Shown one piece after another: positions 12,036 through 23,279 of a stretch of DNA of 64,000 nucleotides. The stretch's first letter is position 1. Every line of letters starts with the position of its first letter. The notes under the pieces are model-generated. The model did not search any database and had not been told where the DNA came from. It saw only the letters and a list, made by a program, of their open reading frames with translations. The stretch covers positions 100,016,264-100,080,263 of the forward strand of contig NC_088797.1 of assembly GCF_011386835.1 (NCBI RefSeq), read 5' to 3'. The stretch comes from Chrysemys picta bellii. Taxonomy: Eukaryota > Chordata > Testudines > Emydidae. Made by a program: the position numbers and the translations under genes.

Positions 12036-15000
12036 GATCTTCTAAATGTTCCCACTCATTCTCCCCTCCCCCTATTCCTTTCTGGAGATCAACTTTATAA
12101 AAAGTGTAGACCAAGAGGTATTCAATAAAACGTTAAGTGTATAATCACCATGTCAGCAAGTTACAATGTACTGTAATGTGGGTTCTTGTGTGTGCATAAT
12201 TATGTCAATTGAAATAACCGTATTTTAGCAGAAATACTGATTTCCAAAAATATATATTGAGTTTTTGACAGTTCTGACTAAAAGTACCTTTTTTCATTTT
12301 TGGAGACCATTGGTGATGATGGAGCCAACAGAATTTTAACCTCGAACAACCACTGAGTTTCATATCTGCAGATACAATTTTCCCCCATCGGAAGTCTTTG
12401 AGATACAGCCCAGAAAATCATGATTGGGAGGGGTAAAAGAAATATAAGGGATTGTATGAATGATTGTATAATTAAGTAGTCATGTACATTATGAACTCAA
12501 TTCAAAATTTTCTGTGTGGCCACATTGACATCTACCTTCCATTGCACATTGTATACAAATATTAAAACAAAGCACTATAAACAAAATCCTTAATCTTTTT
12601 GTGGCTTGTTTGCATAGGTGAAGAAATACACACTCACTCACTCAACAATGCCTCCCTTTGAAACTGACCTTTGTGTGCTCAGTTGAAGTCAGAATCTGTT
12701 CTAAATGAAGGCAACTGGAATTTTGCCATTGACTTAAGTGGTGGCAAGACTGGAGCACTGGTGCTTTTTCCTGATTTATATTGTCTATCTAATTTCAAAT
12801 GCAAATTCTTTAGAACAGGGTCCAAACCTTCCTTTATGTTCATTATGTCCTGGAACAGACTGTCATAATAAATACATTAAATAATAAGTCTCTGTATTTC
12901 TAAGCTATTTGTTTTAGTAAAATAATGCATTGTGGGAATGAAAAGCAACTTGGTACAACATATCTTCTTCCTATAGCAAGACAGAATTTATAACCACACT
13001 ACTGTGACAGCTTGGTACAAATTGTCACAGATACAATTAATTGTAATAGGAAAAACTGTGCTGCAGATTCTCTCACTGGACAGGATTTTACTGCCTCTTA
13101 GAATATTGCCTAAAATGTGGAGAAAAGCACAAAGTAAGAGACAGATTTTGGAGGAGGAGAGGAGAAAGTAACTGAACAGGTCTGTGAGATTCCTCAATTG
13201 AAGTGGCTGGCTCCCTAATTAGGTGCCCAGGGCTCAGCTACAGTTCACTGCTGCAGCTGGATTCATTATCAGCTGCCTGCTTCTTTCAGGAATAAAGCAT
13301 TGTCAACCTGGCTCTCTTGGAAAGTTGAAGATGTAGCTTACTTTTGTACCTGCAGACTGACCAACATGTTCCAGAGTATCTATTTGGCATTGTAAGAGGA
13401 TGTGTATCCATGTTCTGTTTTCATATACCCAAAGTTTTGCCCTATAACAGTATTTACATGTAGTTCGTTTAGATCAAAGAGCCCTCTGGGGAATGAGAAT
13501 CCACAATCTCTGCTTGTTATGGGCCTGAGGATTTGTAGCACAGGTTATCTGCTTGTATGCATGAAGCACTCCTTTCGCTCTTACCCTTACATATGGATTC
13601 TTTCCTAATGTTGTTTAAGATTCTACCCTTCACAGTGACCATGCATCCAGCTATACTCGTTCCAAGCACTGGGCCTGAAAACCCAATCATAGAATTATTA
13701 GCTGCGCATGCACTTACTACCAAGGTCATTAGGGCCATTTTAGAACTCAAGGATGGGGCTGGCTGGGCAAGGTGTTCCTGTTTGCTCGCTAGTCTGGATG
13801 GTTGGGTTTGTTTGCTATATTGATAGATATTTATTTCTCCCTTGATCCCTTCCCCCATACTAAATTTCATCTGCCTGGCTTTGTGCTAGTAGTTCTTCTA
13901 TTCAGCTTCTCAACTTCACTCATCAATGTGGCATCTAAATGCTTATCAATACGGCACTCGGCAATGTAACTGTTACTTTGTCCACTGATTCCTTCAAGCA
14001 TTATGCAGGCTATACTGTTTGTTAAAATAGTTTTGCAGAACATCTGTTGCATACACATTCTCGTGAAAGTTAGCAGTACCATGTGAAAAACACTAAAGAC
14101 TCATGAGATCACTTGCTATTACTAGTGAATTAGATGGTACTGCAAAGTTAATAGTACTGTGGCCAAAAGTCCTAGATCCCTCATACATATTAGCCAGTTA
14201 ATGAAACAAGGGATGATATAATCTTGATGTACCCCCATGTAATTCTCATTCGCAGTAATGGCAGCTAAATTTGCATAAAGGGGAAAATCTGCTGTTTTCT
14301 GTATTATTACACATAGATTATACAACTATAAAACAGGCTATAATTAGATATTTGATATTAAGTCCAGAAAAAGAAGAGAGAATTTGTTAAACTTGTAGCG
14401 ATACTGTGCAGTATCCTGGGAGTAATGTTTCTGAAACAATTCTCTGTACCTCTTGAAGCAGGCTGCTTGGATTCCCCAAAACTATTGTAAATGTCACTGC
14501 ATTATTGCTCAGCATTTGGAATTCCCAAAAGCTAGATCCAAGGAGTTAATATGAAGTGTTACCTTAATGATAAATGTTAGCTTGAGCAGATCCAAGAGAT
14601 AGACCTGAAATCATTCTATCAAGCTGAAACAGGCAGGCACATGTTTCTCCCCTAGATGCTCAAAAGTAAAGCTTTCACATCAGTTATACATGAATAGTTA
14701 CCCAAATGCTACTGCTCAGTGTCTGTCAAGGTTGAAAAAATGCCTTGCAGTCTTAATTTCCTCAGTGAGCACACTAGTGAGTTAGTTAGCATTTGGAGAC
14801 AAACACATTAGTTTAGAAGTAGAATGTACAATCAGGCATTATGGGTAAAAATACTATTAATCATTTTCGTGCAAAAGAGAATTTTAGCATATAGCAAGTG
14901 AAATAATATTCCTACCGCTAGCAATAAAGTCAGTTAAAGATAGACACAAGGGAAGTGTTTCCAAACCAGTGGGATGTATGGAATGGTTCTCCAAATATCA

Positions 15001-15744
15001 TTATCTATGCATTTGTGCACACAGGAATTAAAAAGCAATAAAAGGGAGGTCTGGGAAATTTTCCCCTGAGAACATTCTGTGTTAAATGGTGCATTTTCGA
15101 AGTAAATTCAAAACAAGCCATGCATGTAAATCTTTGGGGCATGCCGAGGGCTTTATTCTGGGCAAGCTGTGGAGTAATAATCCCATTTTTATTAAAAAGG
15201 GGAGAGGGGAACAAGATGGCTTATAGATGAGCAGATTCACCACTGCTTGCTGTCCCCATGTTGAATTTCTCACATCAGCAGTGATAAGCCCTGCACCTTT
15301 TACCTTTCCAGATACAGATCACTGGTTAATATTTTTCCTTTTTGTTGGCACAAATAGACCTTCTTGTTCAAATGACAGGTGAAGATAACTGCAGCAAGCT
15401 ACCGAACAACGAAGTGATGGGATCCAGACAACAAAAAACGCATGAGGTTTCCTCCATTGGCTTTGGACCCACTAGGTAATTGTTTCTCATCTACTTCATT
15501 TTTTTCACTCCCACCAATTTAATAATTACTGAAACAGATTAGACTCATGGAAGCTTTATTTCATTCATCAATGTTGTTTGTTTATTTATTTATTTATTTT
15601 TGGCCCAAGATGTTGACAAAAACAAGCAGAAATCTTCAAGATTCCTCTGATAACACGGGAATAGATGCACTTATGGAAGGGACCATCTCAAGACTCCTCT
15701 TGAGCAGAAAGAAGGATCTCACACCTATGCAGCAATCTCTAGCA
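12036..15744. other. Intergenic; nothing recognised
   Basis: Two overlapping opposite-strand frames at 13517-13870 look like chance. A 'gccattgacttaagtgg' palindromic-repeat piece is near 12720. No repeat ends or exons are recognised. Confidence 0.55.
15581..15600 (+). repeat. (TTTA)n microsatellite
   Basis: Four to five TTTA units in a T-rich stretch. Confidence 0.9.
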
Positions 15745-16667
15745 CTCATTGGATTCTGCTGAGGATGGGTCCAGGGTCTATATAAATAAATGCAAAGTAA
15801 TGCACATTAGAAAACATAATCCCAACTATACAAATAATATTATGGGGTCTAAATTATCTGTTATCACTCGAGAAAGAGATCTTGGAGTCATTGTGAATAG
15901 TTCTCTGAAAACATCCACTCAATGTGCAGTGGCAGAAAAAAAAAGGTAACAGTATGTTGGGAATCATTAGGAAAGGCATAGATAATAAGACAGAAAATAT
16001 TATATTGCCTCTATATAAATCCATGGTATGCCCACATCTTGAGTACTGCATGCAGTTCTGGTCACCCCATCTCAAAAAAGATATAGTGGAATTGGAAAAG
16101 GTTCCAAAAAGGGAAACAAAATGATTAGGGGTATGAAACCACTTCCATCTGAGGAGAGATTAATAAGACTGGGACTTTTCATCTTGGCAAAGAAATGACT
16201 AAGGGGGGATATGATAGAGTTCTATAAAATCATGACTGGTGTGGAGAAAGTGAATAAGGAAGTGTTATGTACTCCTCAAAACACAAGAACTAGGGGTCAC
16301 CAAATGAAATTAATAAGCAGCAGGTTTAAAACAAACAAAAGGAAGTATTTCTTCACACAATGCATAGTCAACCTATGGAACTCTTTGACAGAGGATGTTG
16401 TGAAGGGTAGGACTATAACAGGGTTCAAAAAAAGAACTAGATAAATTCATGGAGGATAGGTCCATCAATGGCTATTAGCCAGGATGGGCAGGAATGGTGT
16501 CCCTAGCCTCTGTTTGTCAGAAGCTGAGAATGGGCAACAGGGGATGGATAATTTGATGATTACCTATTCCCTCTGAAGCACCTATCATTGGCCACTGTTG
16601 GAAGACAGGATACTGGGCTAGATGGACCTTTGGTCTGACCCAGTAAGTATGGCTGTTCTTATGTTCT
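15745..16667 (+). mobile_element. CR1 LINE 3' fragment
   Basis: The frames encode the C-terminal part of CR1 ORF2: [72 protein letters not shown] and [20 protein letters not shown]. At least two frameshifts and a TAA separate them. The 3' UTR ends with gatggacctttggtctgacc, then ggctgttcttatgttct, the usual end of a CR1 subfamily. The 5' end is truncated, as is normal for LINE integration. Confidence 0.9.
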
Positions 16668-17176
16668 ATATAGGAGAAGGGACTCAGACTGGGCAGGAAG
16701 GGGAAAGAGTGGACAGGCTGGAGACAGGACCAGATGAAGTGGCCACACCCACACATTGTTCTCATCTGTGGCTTATGTCATTTCTGCGATGCAGTATTAG
16801 CTTTAGTATAGAGGGTCCCACCTTTCCTATTGTGCGTTGTGCTGTCAGAGACCAGGATGGGACTGTCAGGAGTCAGAGCCATTCACATCTGCCAGATGTG
16901 GGGATAGGTTCTGTGGCCTTTTCTGTAGAGGTCCCACTGATGGAACGATCAAGGAAGAACTCTGAGGGGATCCTTGCTGGCAACTCTTTCCCAGAATTTC
17001 CCACAAGAGAGGATGATTCAGGACATAGACTTTAGTGTGGGTATTATAGTTGAATCAACTGAAGGATTAAAAATGCCTTGTCTATTCCTGGGACCAACCT
17101 GGAAACAGCAATTGATGTGTTATCTGGGGTTTTCTGAATTTGAAACTATGGTAACTAATCTCTGTTTTCCAGGTGG

Positions 17177-18242
17177 TGTCAGGTCATAAATCAATGGGGA
17201 CACAGATCCTCCGTTTGATAAATGATTGGTACACGAGTGCTTTCACCCCCAAAATCTTTATTTTTATTGAGTCTCAAGCACACATCTAAAATAGCAATAG
17301 TCTAGAGCACCCCAGATATTGTTGCCCAAAATCTGAGATGGTGTGGAGTGGTCAGCAGTAGTTTCCCAATGGCCAGCATTTGTCTTAGCTGCTGGGGAGT
17401 TGGATGTCAGTCTCCTAGCTCATTGAAATCCACTCCGAACTTCTCCAAATTACACACACTAATCTCTTTATATGTTTCTCCAAACAAAGCACATAACTAA
17501 TACAGTAATAACCCCTAGTGTGTTAACAATTTTCCTAGCATCAGCAAAATAATTCATACTACTACTTATCAGCAAAGCAATTCCCAGCAAAACTCAGAGT
17601 CAGACACCAAGATCCAAGGTCAACTGTCCACTCTCCCTTTCATTCTCATGAATCTGTCACTATCTATTCTTATTAGCAACTCTCCAGCTGTGCAGCTGTT
17701 TTTGTCTTGTCTGCTTAGGCATAGGCCAAATTATTTCTGACTACGTGGTGCTCTTGCTTCCAATTAATGGTGTCTGAGCACACAAAATGGCTGTGATTAT
17801 GCAGGGGTGAAAGTAAAATTGAAATCTTACCTGTATGGGGCTGGTTCCGCCCCCCCCCCCCCTTGAAGGGACAGGGCCTCAGGTGGAAGGGGCAGGGCTG
17901 GGGGTCAGCATCCCCCAGCCAGCTCATCTTCACTGCCTGGCCCATGTCGCCCAGGGCTCCAGTGGCGATTTAAAGGTTCTGGGGCTGTGGCCGCTGCCGT
18001 GGTAGCGGCAGCAATGACTGGAGCCCTAGGCCCTTTTAAATTGTCAGCCGTGAGGCAGCTGCTCCTTTTGCCCCCCCACATTGGTGGCCCAGAGGGGGGC
18101 AAAAGGTGCAACGATGTTAAAGTGCTTTAAAGTCAGCTGTATGAGCCGGTACCAGCAGCCACTTTTTACCAGTACGCCGTACCAGCCTGCACCGCCTTAA
18201 TTTTACCCCTGTGGTTATGTCAAATCCAGTTCTCTCATAACA
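17177..18242 (-). mobile_element. Solo LTR of an endogenous retrovirus-like element, interrupted by a hAT element
   Basis: Read on the minus strand the LTR starts TGTTATGAGAGAACTGG (from 18242) and ends ...TTATGACCTGACA (17177). Excluding the nested hAT element it is about 648 bp. It holds a TATA-like acatataaagag (17476-17465) and an aataaaaataaag polyadenylation region (about 17270-17256). Flanking 5-bp repeats ggtgg (17172-17176) and ggcgg (18243-18247) differ at one base and fit a target duplication. No internal gag, pol or env sequence adjoins it. The family is not identified. Confidence 0.68.
17802..18211. mobile_element. Non-autonomous hAT-type element nested in the LTR
   Basis: The ends CAGGGGTGAAAGTAAAATT and its imperfect complement AATTTTACCCCTG match the CAGGGG-type hAT terminus. 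Target duplications tgattatg (17794-17801) and tggttatg (18212-18219) differ at one of 8 bases. The element is 410 bp and GC-rich with a run of 14 C near 17851. It has internal complementary cggtacc-like blocks but no transposase. It splits the surrounding LTR, so it is younger than that LTR. Confidence 0.82.
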
Positions 18243-18403
18243 GGCGGTCAAAGCATTAAAGTCAATATTACATTATAAAGAAGAAAATAAAAAATTGAAA
18301 GTTCCCTCCAATACAAAAACTTAAGCATCTTTCCATGCCCAGCTGTAGATACAGCTATCAGAACTTTTGAAGATTATTAAGATGTTTTTCTTTTTCTTAA
18401 AGC

Positions 18404-18765
18404 TAGGCTTGAAAGGATTAGATTTGTATTGGTAAAGGTCAGTAAATGTTGATTTCACAGTATGCACAAACTGACAAATATTTCTATTGATAATAGAAAT
18501 TTACAGATAGACAAAGTAAGTAAAATGTCACTTGAGAACTTAATAGAGTTTGATTTAAGGATATTTACTTTGTATATTTTAACATGTGATATTGACAATT
18601 TATGTTTTAATGGTCACAAAGCTTTTAACTTTTTGAATCTTAACAACTATCAGTAAATAATTGTCTAATCCCCCTAATAATTTCCCACAACTCTGAAAAT
18701 TTAAATTGATAAAAATTGAAAAGTGCTTAAAAATAGACATTGCTCAAAATTATAAAAAAAATAAA
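18404..18765 (+). repeat. Unassigned dispersed repeat, copy 2
   Basis: This segment is homologous and collinear with 5768-6120 in the same orientation, at perhaps 75-80% identity by eye. Matching blocks include 'taggcttgaaaggatta', 'gttgatttcacagta', 'gaaatttacagatagacaaa', 'gagtttgatttaaggatatt', 'acatgtgatattgacaattt', 'aatttcccacaactctga' and 'ttaaaaatagacattg'. It starts about 160 bp right of the retroviral LTR. Confidence 0.75.
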
Positions 18766-20235
18766 AATTGAATTCAGTCAAGCCTGCTAAAAACATATTA
18801 TATACAGGACAGATGTAAAAGACATATATCTCCTGAATCTGTCAGGCTGCCCTTCATGAAGTTTGTCTCTAAAACAGCCCTACAAAATTTCTGATTTTGA
18901 TTAGATATCAACAGGAATCAAAACCTTTGCCTTTTCTCCAGTCTGAAAGAGACAGCTACATTCAGCCCACATGTTAGTGGAGGCAAATTCACTGATATTG
19001 AAAGAGTTTCAATTGCTTAAAACAGGGCTGAATGGGCCCAGGGTCTTCATGCTTTTTCGGCAATCTCATAACATTTAATTTTGTGGGATAATATCCCACA
19101 TTTAAAGAGCAACAATCACAGTGGCTGCAATGTCGATACACAAGCAAGAGATTCTTAATCCCAGTGCAGACTTCTCCCTACATTTGTTGATGTCATATAA
19201 AGTATCAAGATGCTATATTTAGGGTTTTTTATCCCAACTGGTTGTCATCATTTATTAAACTCTCATGCAGTGAAAAGACACATCTACTTCTACTGAGGTA
19301 AATTGAATCTATCTTCTCAAACAAGTGTTGATCATCTGGAGAATAATTGTGATTAAGTCGTTAAGCTTTTGTCTTTCAGACAGATTTAATGACTTTTGTT
19401 TTTTGTGGATATATTTCAGAAGATAATGTTTGCTTTATGAACTTACAAGAGTACTTTGAATGAGAGCATGTCTTCTCAGATTTATTCATTCCTTTCATAT
19501 AAGATATTTCCTTTGAGGACTTAAAGTTCAATCCAAAGGCTGTGGAAGTCAATGAAAAGATTCTCATTGGCTGTAGTAGAAGTTGGCTCAGGTCCCTGCA
19601 CTGCAAAATGGTGTTGGCCAAACATTAATATAGCTAAGAGTATTTTTACTTGATGTTAATACTCATAGCATTTCCTGGATCTATGGGAAACTTTTGCATG
19701 ATTTATATTTGAAGTAAAATTTGAAAAACATAAAATATAACTCCAAACCCAGGTTGTTTCCCTGGAATGTTTATAAATGCCCTATTAAATGCTCCACCTT
19801 TGCATGAAGAAAGTGAGCCTCACCCCTTGCCAAAAATTCTATTAAAGGCTTCAAGTCTTGCATGCTTTCTGGGTTAAATTCTGGCCCTAGTGTGAGTTGT
19901 CGTTGACTTGAATAGGGCAAAATTTTCATTCTGCATGTTTGGAACGCCTGTTGAAAACAAGGAGAGTTCTGCATCCAGAGGGCTTGCAGCATTGAGATCT
20001 ATGTTCATTTAGTAAAGCATATTGAGGGCCAGGCATGCTAGAATATAATTTAAAGCAGGGGCATGGGCCTCACCAATGAGAATGATTTGCTTATTAACAC
20101 CAGCAAGGACCACAAGAATGGGACCACATCCTTACCACACTGGCACCGCACATACGTATAGATGAAAATATAGGAGACATTGACTGTGGAGGAGAAAGAT
20201 AGTGATCTTTAGCACTGTGGAGCCCTGCATCAACA
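18766..20235. other. Intergenic; nothing recognised
   Basis: AT-rich. A 'caaattctggccctagtgtg'-like palindromic-repeat piece is near 19870-19935. No gene. Confidence 0.55.
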
Positions 20236-20748
20236 TAAGAATATAAGACTGGCCCTACTGGGTCAGATCAAAGGTCCATCTAGCTCAGTATCCTCTCTTC
20301 CGACAATGGCCAGTGCCAAGTGCGCCAGAGTGAATTAACAGAACAGGTAATCATCAAGTGATCCATCCCCTGTCATTCATTCCTAGCTTCTGGCAAACAG
20401 AGGCTAGGGACACCATTCCTGCCCATCCTGGCTAATAGCCATTGATGGACCTATCCTCCATAAAGTTGTCTAGTTCTTTTTTGAACTCTGTTATGGTCTT
20501 GGCCTTCATAACATTCTCTGGCAAGGAGTTCCACAGGTTGACTGTGCGTTGTGTGAAGAAATACTTCCTTTTATTTGTTTTAAACCTGCTGCCAATTAAT
20601 TTCATTTGGTGACCCCTAATTCTTGTGTTATGATAAGTAGTAAACACTTCCTTATCTTCTTTCTCTACACCAGTCATGATTTTATAGACCTCAATCATAT
20701 CTCCCCTTAGTCATCTCTTTTCCAAGCTGAAAAGTCACAGACTTATTA
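20236..20748 (-). mobile_element. CR1 LINE 3' fragment
   Basis: On the minus strand the segment encodes [17 protein letters not shown], then [20 protein letters not shown] and [16 protein letters not shown], and ends with the CR1 3' tail ...ctgacccagtagggccag, cttatattcttatgtt (at 20236-20275). It is closely related to the copy at 15745-16667, in the opposite orientation. It is 5'-truncated near 20748, within the region equivalent to 'LFSLEKR'. Confidence 0.88.
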
Positions 20749-22356
20749 AGGAATAGCAATATAGAGCCAGATACGACCAAATTCTTGTATTGAATGGCCA
20801 GAGGAAAATTCATGTCAGGGAACTCTCCAATAGCATAAATCCAGAGGAAGCCTCTGCTGCACGAATCCCCTCCCCTCCCCTAGCATAGTGAGTTTGCCAG
20901 GGGAGGGAGGAGTCGTGTCAGAGTTGGGATGGGGGTGTGTCAGGAATGTGATAGAGCAGAACTCTGCTATGCTGACCCTCCATTGGCATAACATCCTCTA
21001 CTCGTAGGTCAATCCAGAATCATGGAGCTGTAACCAGCTCCCTGACACCTATCCCCTGTACCAAGCTGAGTTCAGATACAGGGGAGAACTGAGCCTACAA
21101 TGTCCATGCTAGTGATGCATCAAAGTTACTCAGAGAGAAGACAACAAAGCCCCCTGTAAGGCTAATACCAAAATGATGCCAGCTTGTTTAATCATAACAT
21201 AAGATTTTTAACTGCAGTATCCAGAGTACGTGGCCAGCACGATGAAATTCACATGTGTGCTCAGAGTAGCAAAGTCATCAGCAGAGAAATTATACTGCTT
21301 CTACCAGTATTGTTTGCAGTCTAGAATCTAGTAGAAGAGGCAGCCAAAGGGTAGCATTCTTAGGAGCATTCTCGCTGCTTGGCTAGACTAGTTGACTAGT
21401 GTAGCATTCTTCCTGGCTGACCAGCTGGCTGAAGAGTAGTATGTCTGTGTCCTGGCTGGCAGCTGGCAAACTGGACCAATTTCATCCCTTTCCTGTGTCC
21501 CCCTTTGAAATCCCTTCAATTAAAACAAAATCATTTAAACCATCTCTGCTTCCAAATCAATGTTGGATGTCGGGGTGGGTGGGGTGGAAGAATACCTGCT
21601 TCTGCAGCATGTCATTTGAAAAAAAGTATGGTCCGTTAAGTAACAAAACCAACAGTAACTGCATAAATCAGTAAGACTGAAATCCCCACAGCAACATCAT
21701 TCTGTCAGCCCTCTCCCCCAGACTCACAGAGCTGTGATATGTCTGCCAGGGAAATACAATAAAATACTGGAACATATCTAAACAAAATACAATTCCCTCA
21801 CCCACAAGTTCTGGTGTCCCCCCCCCCTTTTCTTTAGTGTCAAGTCCCTTCTCCAGTTACTCTTTATGCTCCAGTTTGTTCACTGGTTCTTTCTCTTTTA
21901 ACCCTCTCTTCACCTTTCTCTCTGTCTTTTTTCTCTTTGGAACTCCCCCCTTCGCCTCTTCAGAGCGGAGCAAGGGGTAAGGACATTTGTACACCTGACT
22001 GCATCACCCTCTCAAGGCAGCATGACTCCCTCTGGAGCTGTGCTTCTATTGGTTTCTCACTAGCTACTGTCCCAAATCCCCACCAGAAAGCTGCAGAGAA
22101 AATACTGACCATGTCAGCAGCTTTATCTTCCAAAGGTTGCCTGGAGGGTGTATTGATGCTCTGGAAAGTGGTCTTTTCCTGGCCTGGCCACCATCATGCA
22201 CACATCCCGCCCCACTGCGTGTGAACCCTGCTGAATGGCATGGATGGGTTTCCGTGAGAAGCATGCTATGGAGCTACCTCTCCCTCCTCCTGCATCTCCC
22301 CAGGAAATTTCCACCAGGTTTTGTCCCCTCCACTAATGTTAGCAATAGGGAGTTTT
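20749..22356. other. Intergenic; nothing recognised
   Basis: Moderately GC-rich patches and overlapping short frames on both strands, without motifs. Confidence 0.5.
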
Positions 22357-22413
22357 AGGGCCTGATCCAAGTCCTTTGAAGTCAATGGGAGACTTTCCAT
22401 AGGCTTTGGGTCA
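22357..22413. repeat. Palindromic dispersed repeat fragment
   Basis: 'agggcctgatccaagtcctt', 'tgaagtcaatgggagacttt' and 'ccataggctttgggtcag' form the same type of short hairpin repeat. It lies directly left of the pogo-like MITE. Confidence 0.5.
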
Positions 22414-22425
22414 GTTTCTCTATTA

Positions 22426-22614
22426 CACCTCTACCCCAATATAACACGACCCAATATAACACGAATTCGGATACAACGTGGTAAAGCAGTGCTCTGGAGG
22501 GGACGGGGCTGCACACTCCGGTGGATCAAAGCAAGTTCGATATAACGTGGTTTCACCTATAACGCGGTAAGATTTTTTGGCTCCTGAGGACAGCGTTATA
22601 TCGAGGTAGAGGTG
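22426..22614. mobile_element. Pogo/Tigger-like MITE (TA target duplication)
   Basis: The inverted termini CACCTCTACCCCAATATAAC and the complement of TTATATCGAGGTAGAGGTG are flanked by TA dinucleotides (22424-22425 and 22615-22616), as for Tc1/mariner-pogo elements. The 189-bp interior repeats 'atataacacga' and 'atataacgtgg' units and has no coding capacity. The termini pair with few mismatches. Confidence 0.8.
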
Positions 22615-23166
22615 TAGATTATCCATTTATTTTCAATGGCCTATTTACAAAAGAGTTAATGTGCATTCTGTGCAATCAGGGGGAAAGAAAATAAGTGCCA
22701 TCCTCTGTCTAATGGCAAGTATACTGTGTTAGTGGCTGTACGGATGTTGAAGAAGTTAACATGTGAGAACACCTTGTATAGGAGGGCCTTCTTAAGCAAT
22801 CCTTGTCACTTCACTTTGCAGTGCTATAACAATGGTAATGATCACAATGCAGAAAATCTCCTTAGTTAATAGTGTGTAACTGAGCAATAGAATGAACAAA
22901 ATGTTCATACTTCATTCTACCACTGGTGATATTGTGGGAGACATTTCCAGGTTATGACTAGTACATATCACAACCACATCACTCTTAAATCTTTAACCAA
23001 AGTGTCTAAATATAGGGACCAACCCTAAATTCCCTACTCCAGCAAAACTCTCAGGGGGTGTCAATCTACATTAAGTCATTGGTAACGTAATATTGAAGCC
23101 GTATCCCTTAAATAGTATCTGAAAAGTACAAGAAAAGCAGATTGTGCCCTTGAAAACAGTGAGGAT

Positions 23167-23256
23167 GAAAAGTCTTTAGAAGTTAGCTACATGATGAAGA
23201 GACTCTCCAGAGTCTTTAGAAAAGTCTTTAGAAGTTAGCTACATGATGAAGAGACT
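23167..23256 (+). repeat. Tandem duplication, period 52 bp
   Basis: A 38-bp segment (gaaaagtctttagaagttag ... atgatgaagagact) occurs at 23167-23204 and again, identical, at 23219-23256. The spacer 'ctccagagtcttta' is itself part of the duplicated context. Exact identity suggests a recent event. Confidence 0.9.
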
Positions 23257-23279
23257 TCTATAGGGCTGCCCTATAGAAG
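23255..23279. repeat. 25-bp perfect palindrome
   Basis: A perfect inverted repeat with 12-bp arms (cttctatagggc and gccctatagaag) and a single-base centre. It directly follows the 52-bp tandem duplication and could form a cruciform or hairpin. Confidence 0.85.

Noticed and set aside
16674..17171. Possible gene fragment between the CR1 and the LTR (137-codon frame at 16622-17035)
   Set aside because: The frame starts inside the CR1 tail and shows no motif or conserved splice structure.
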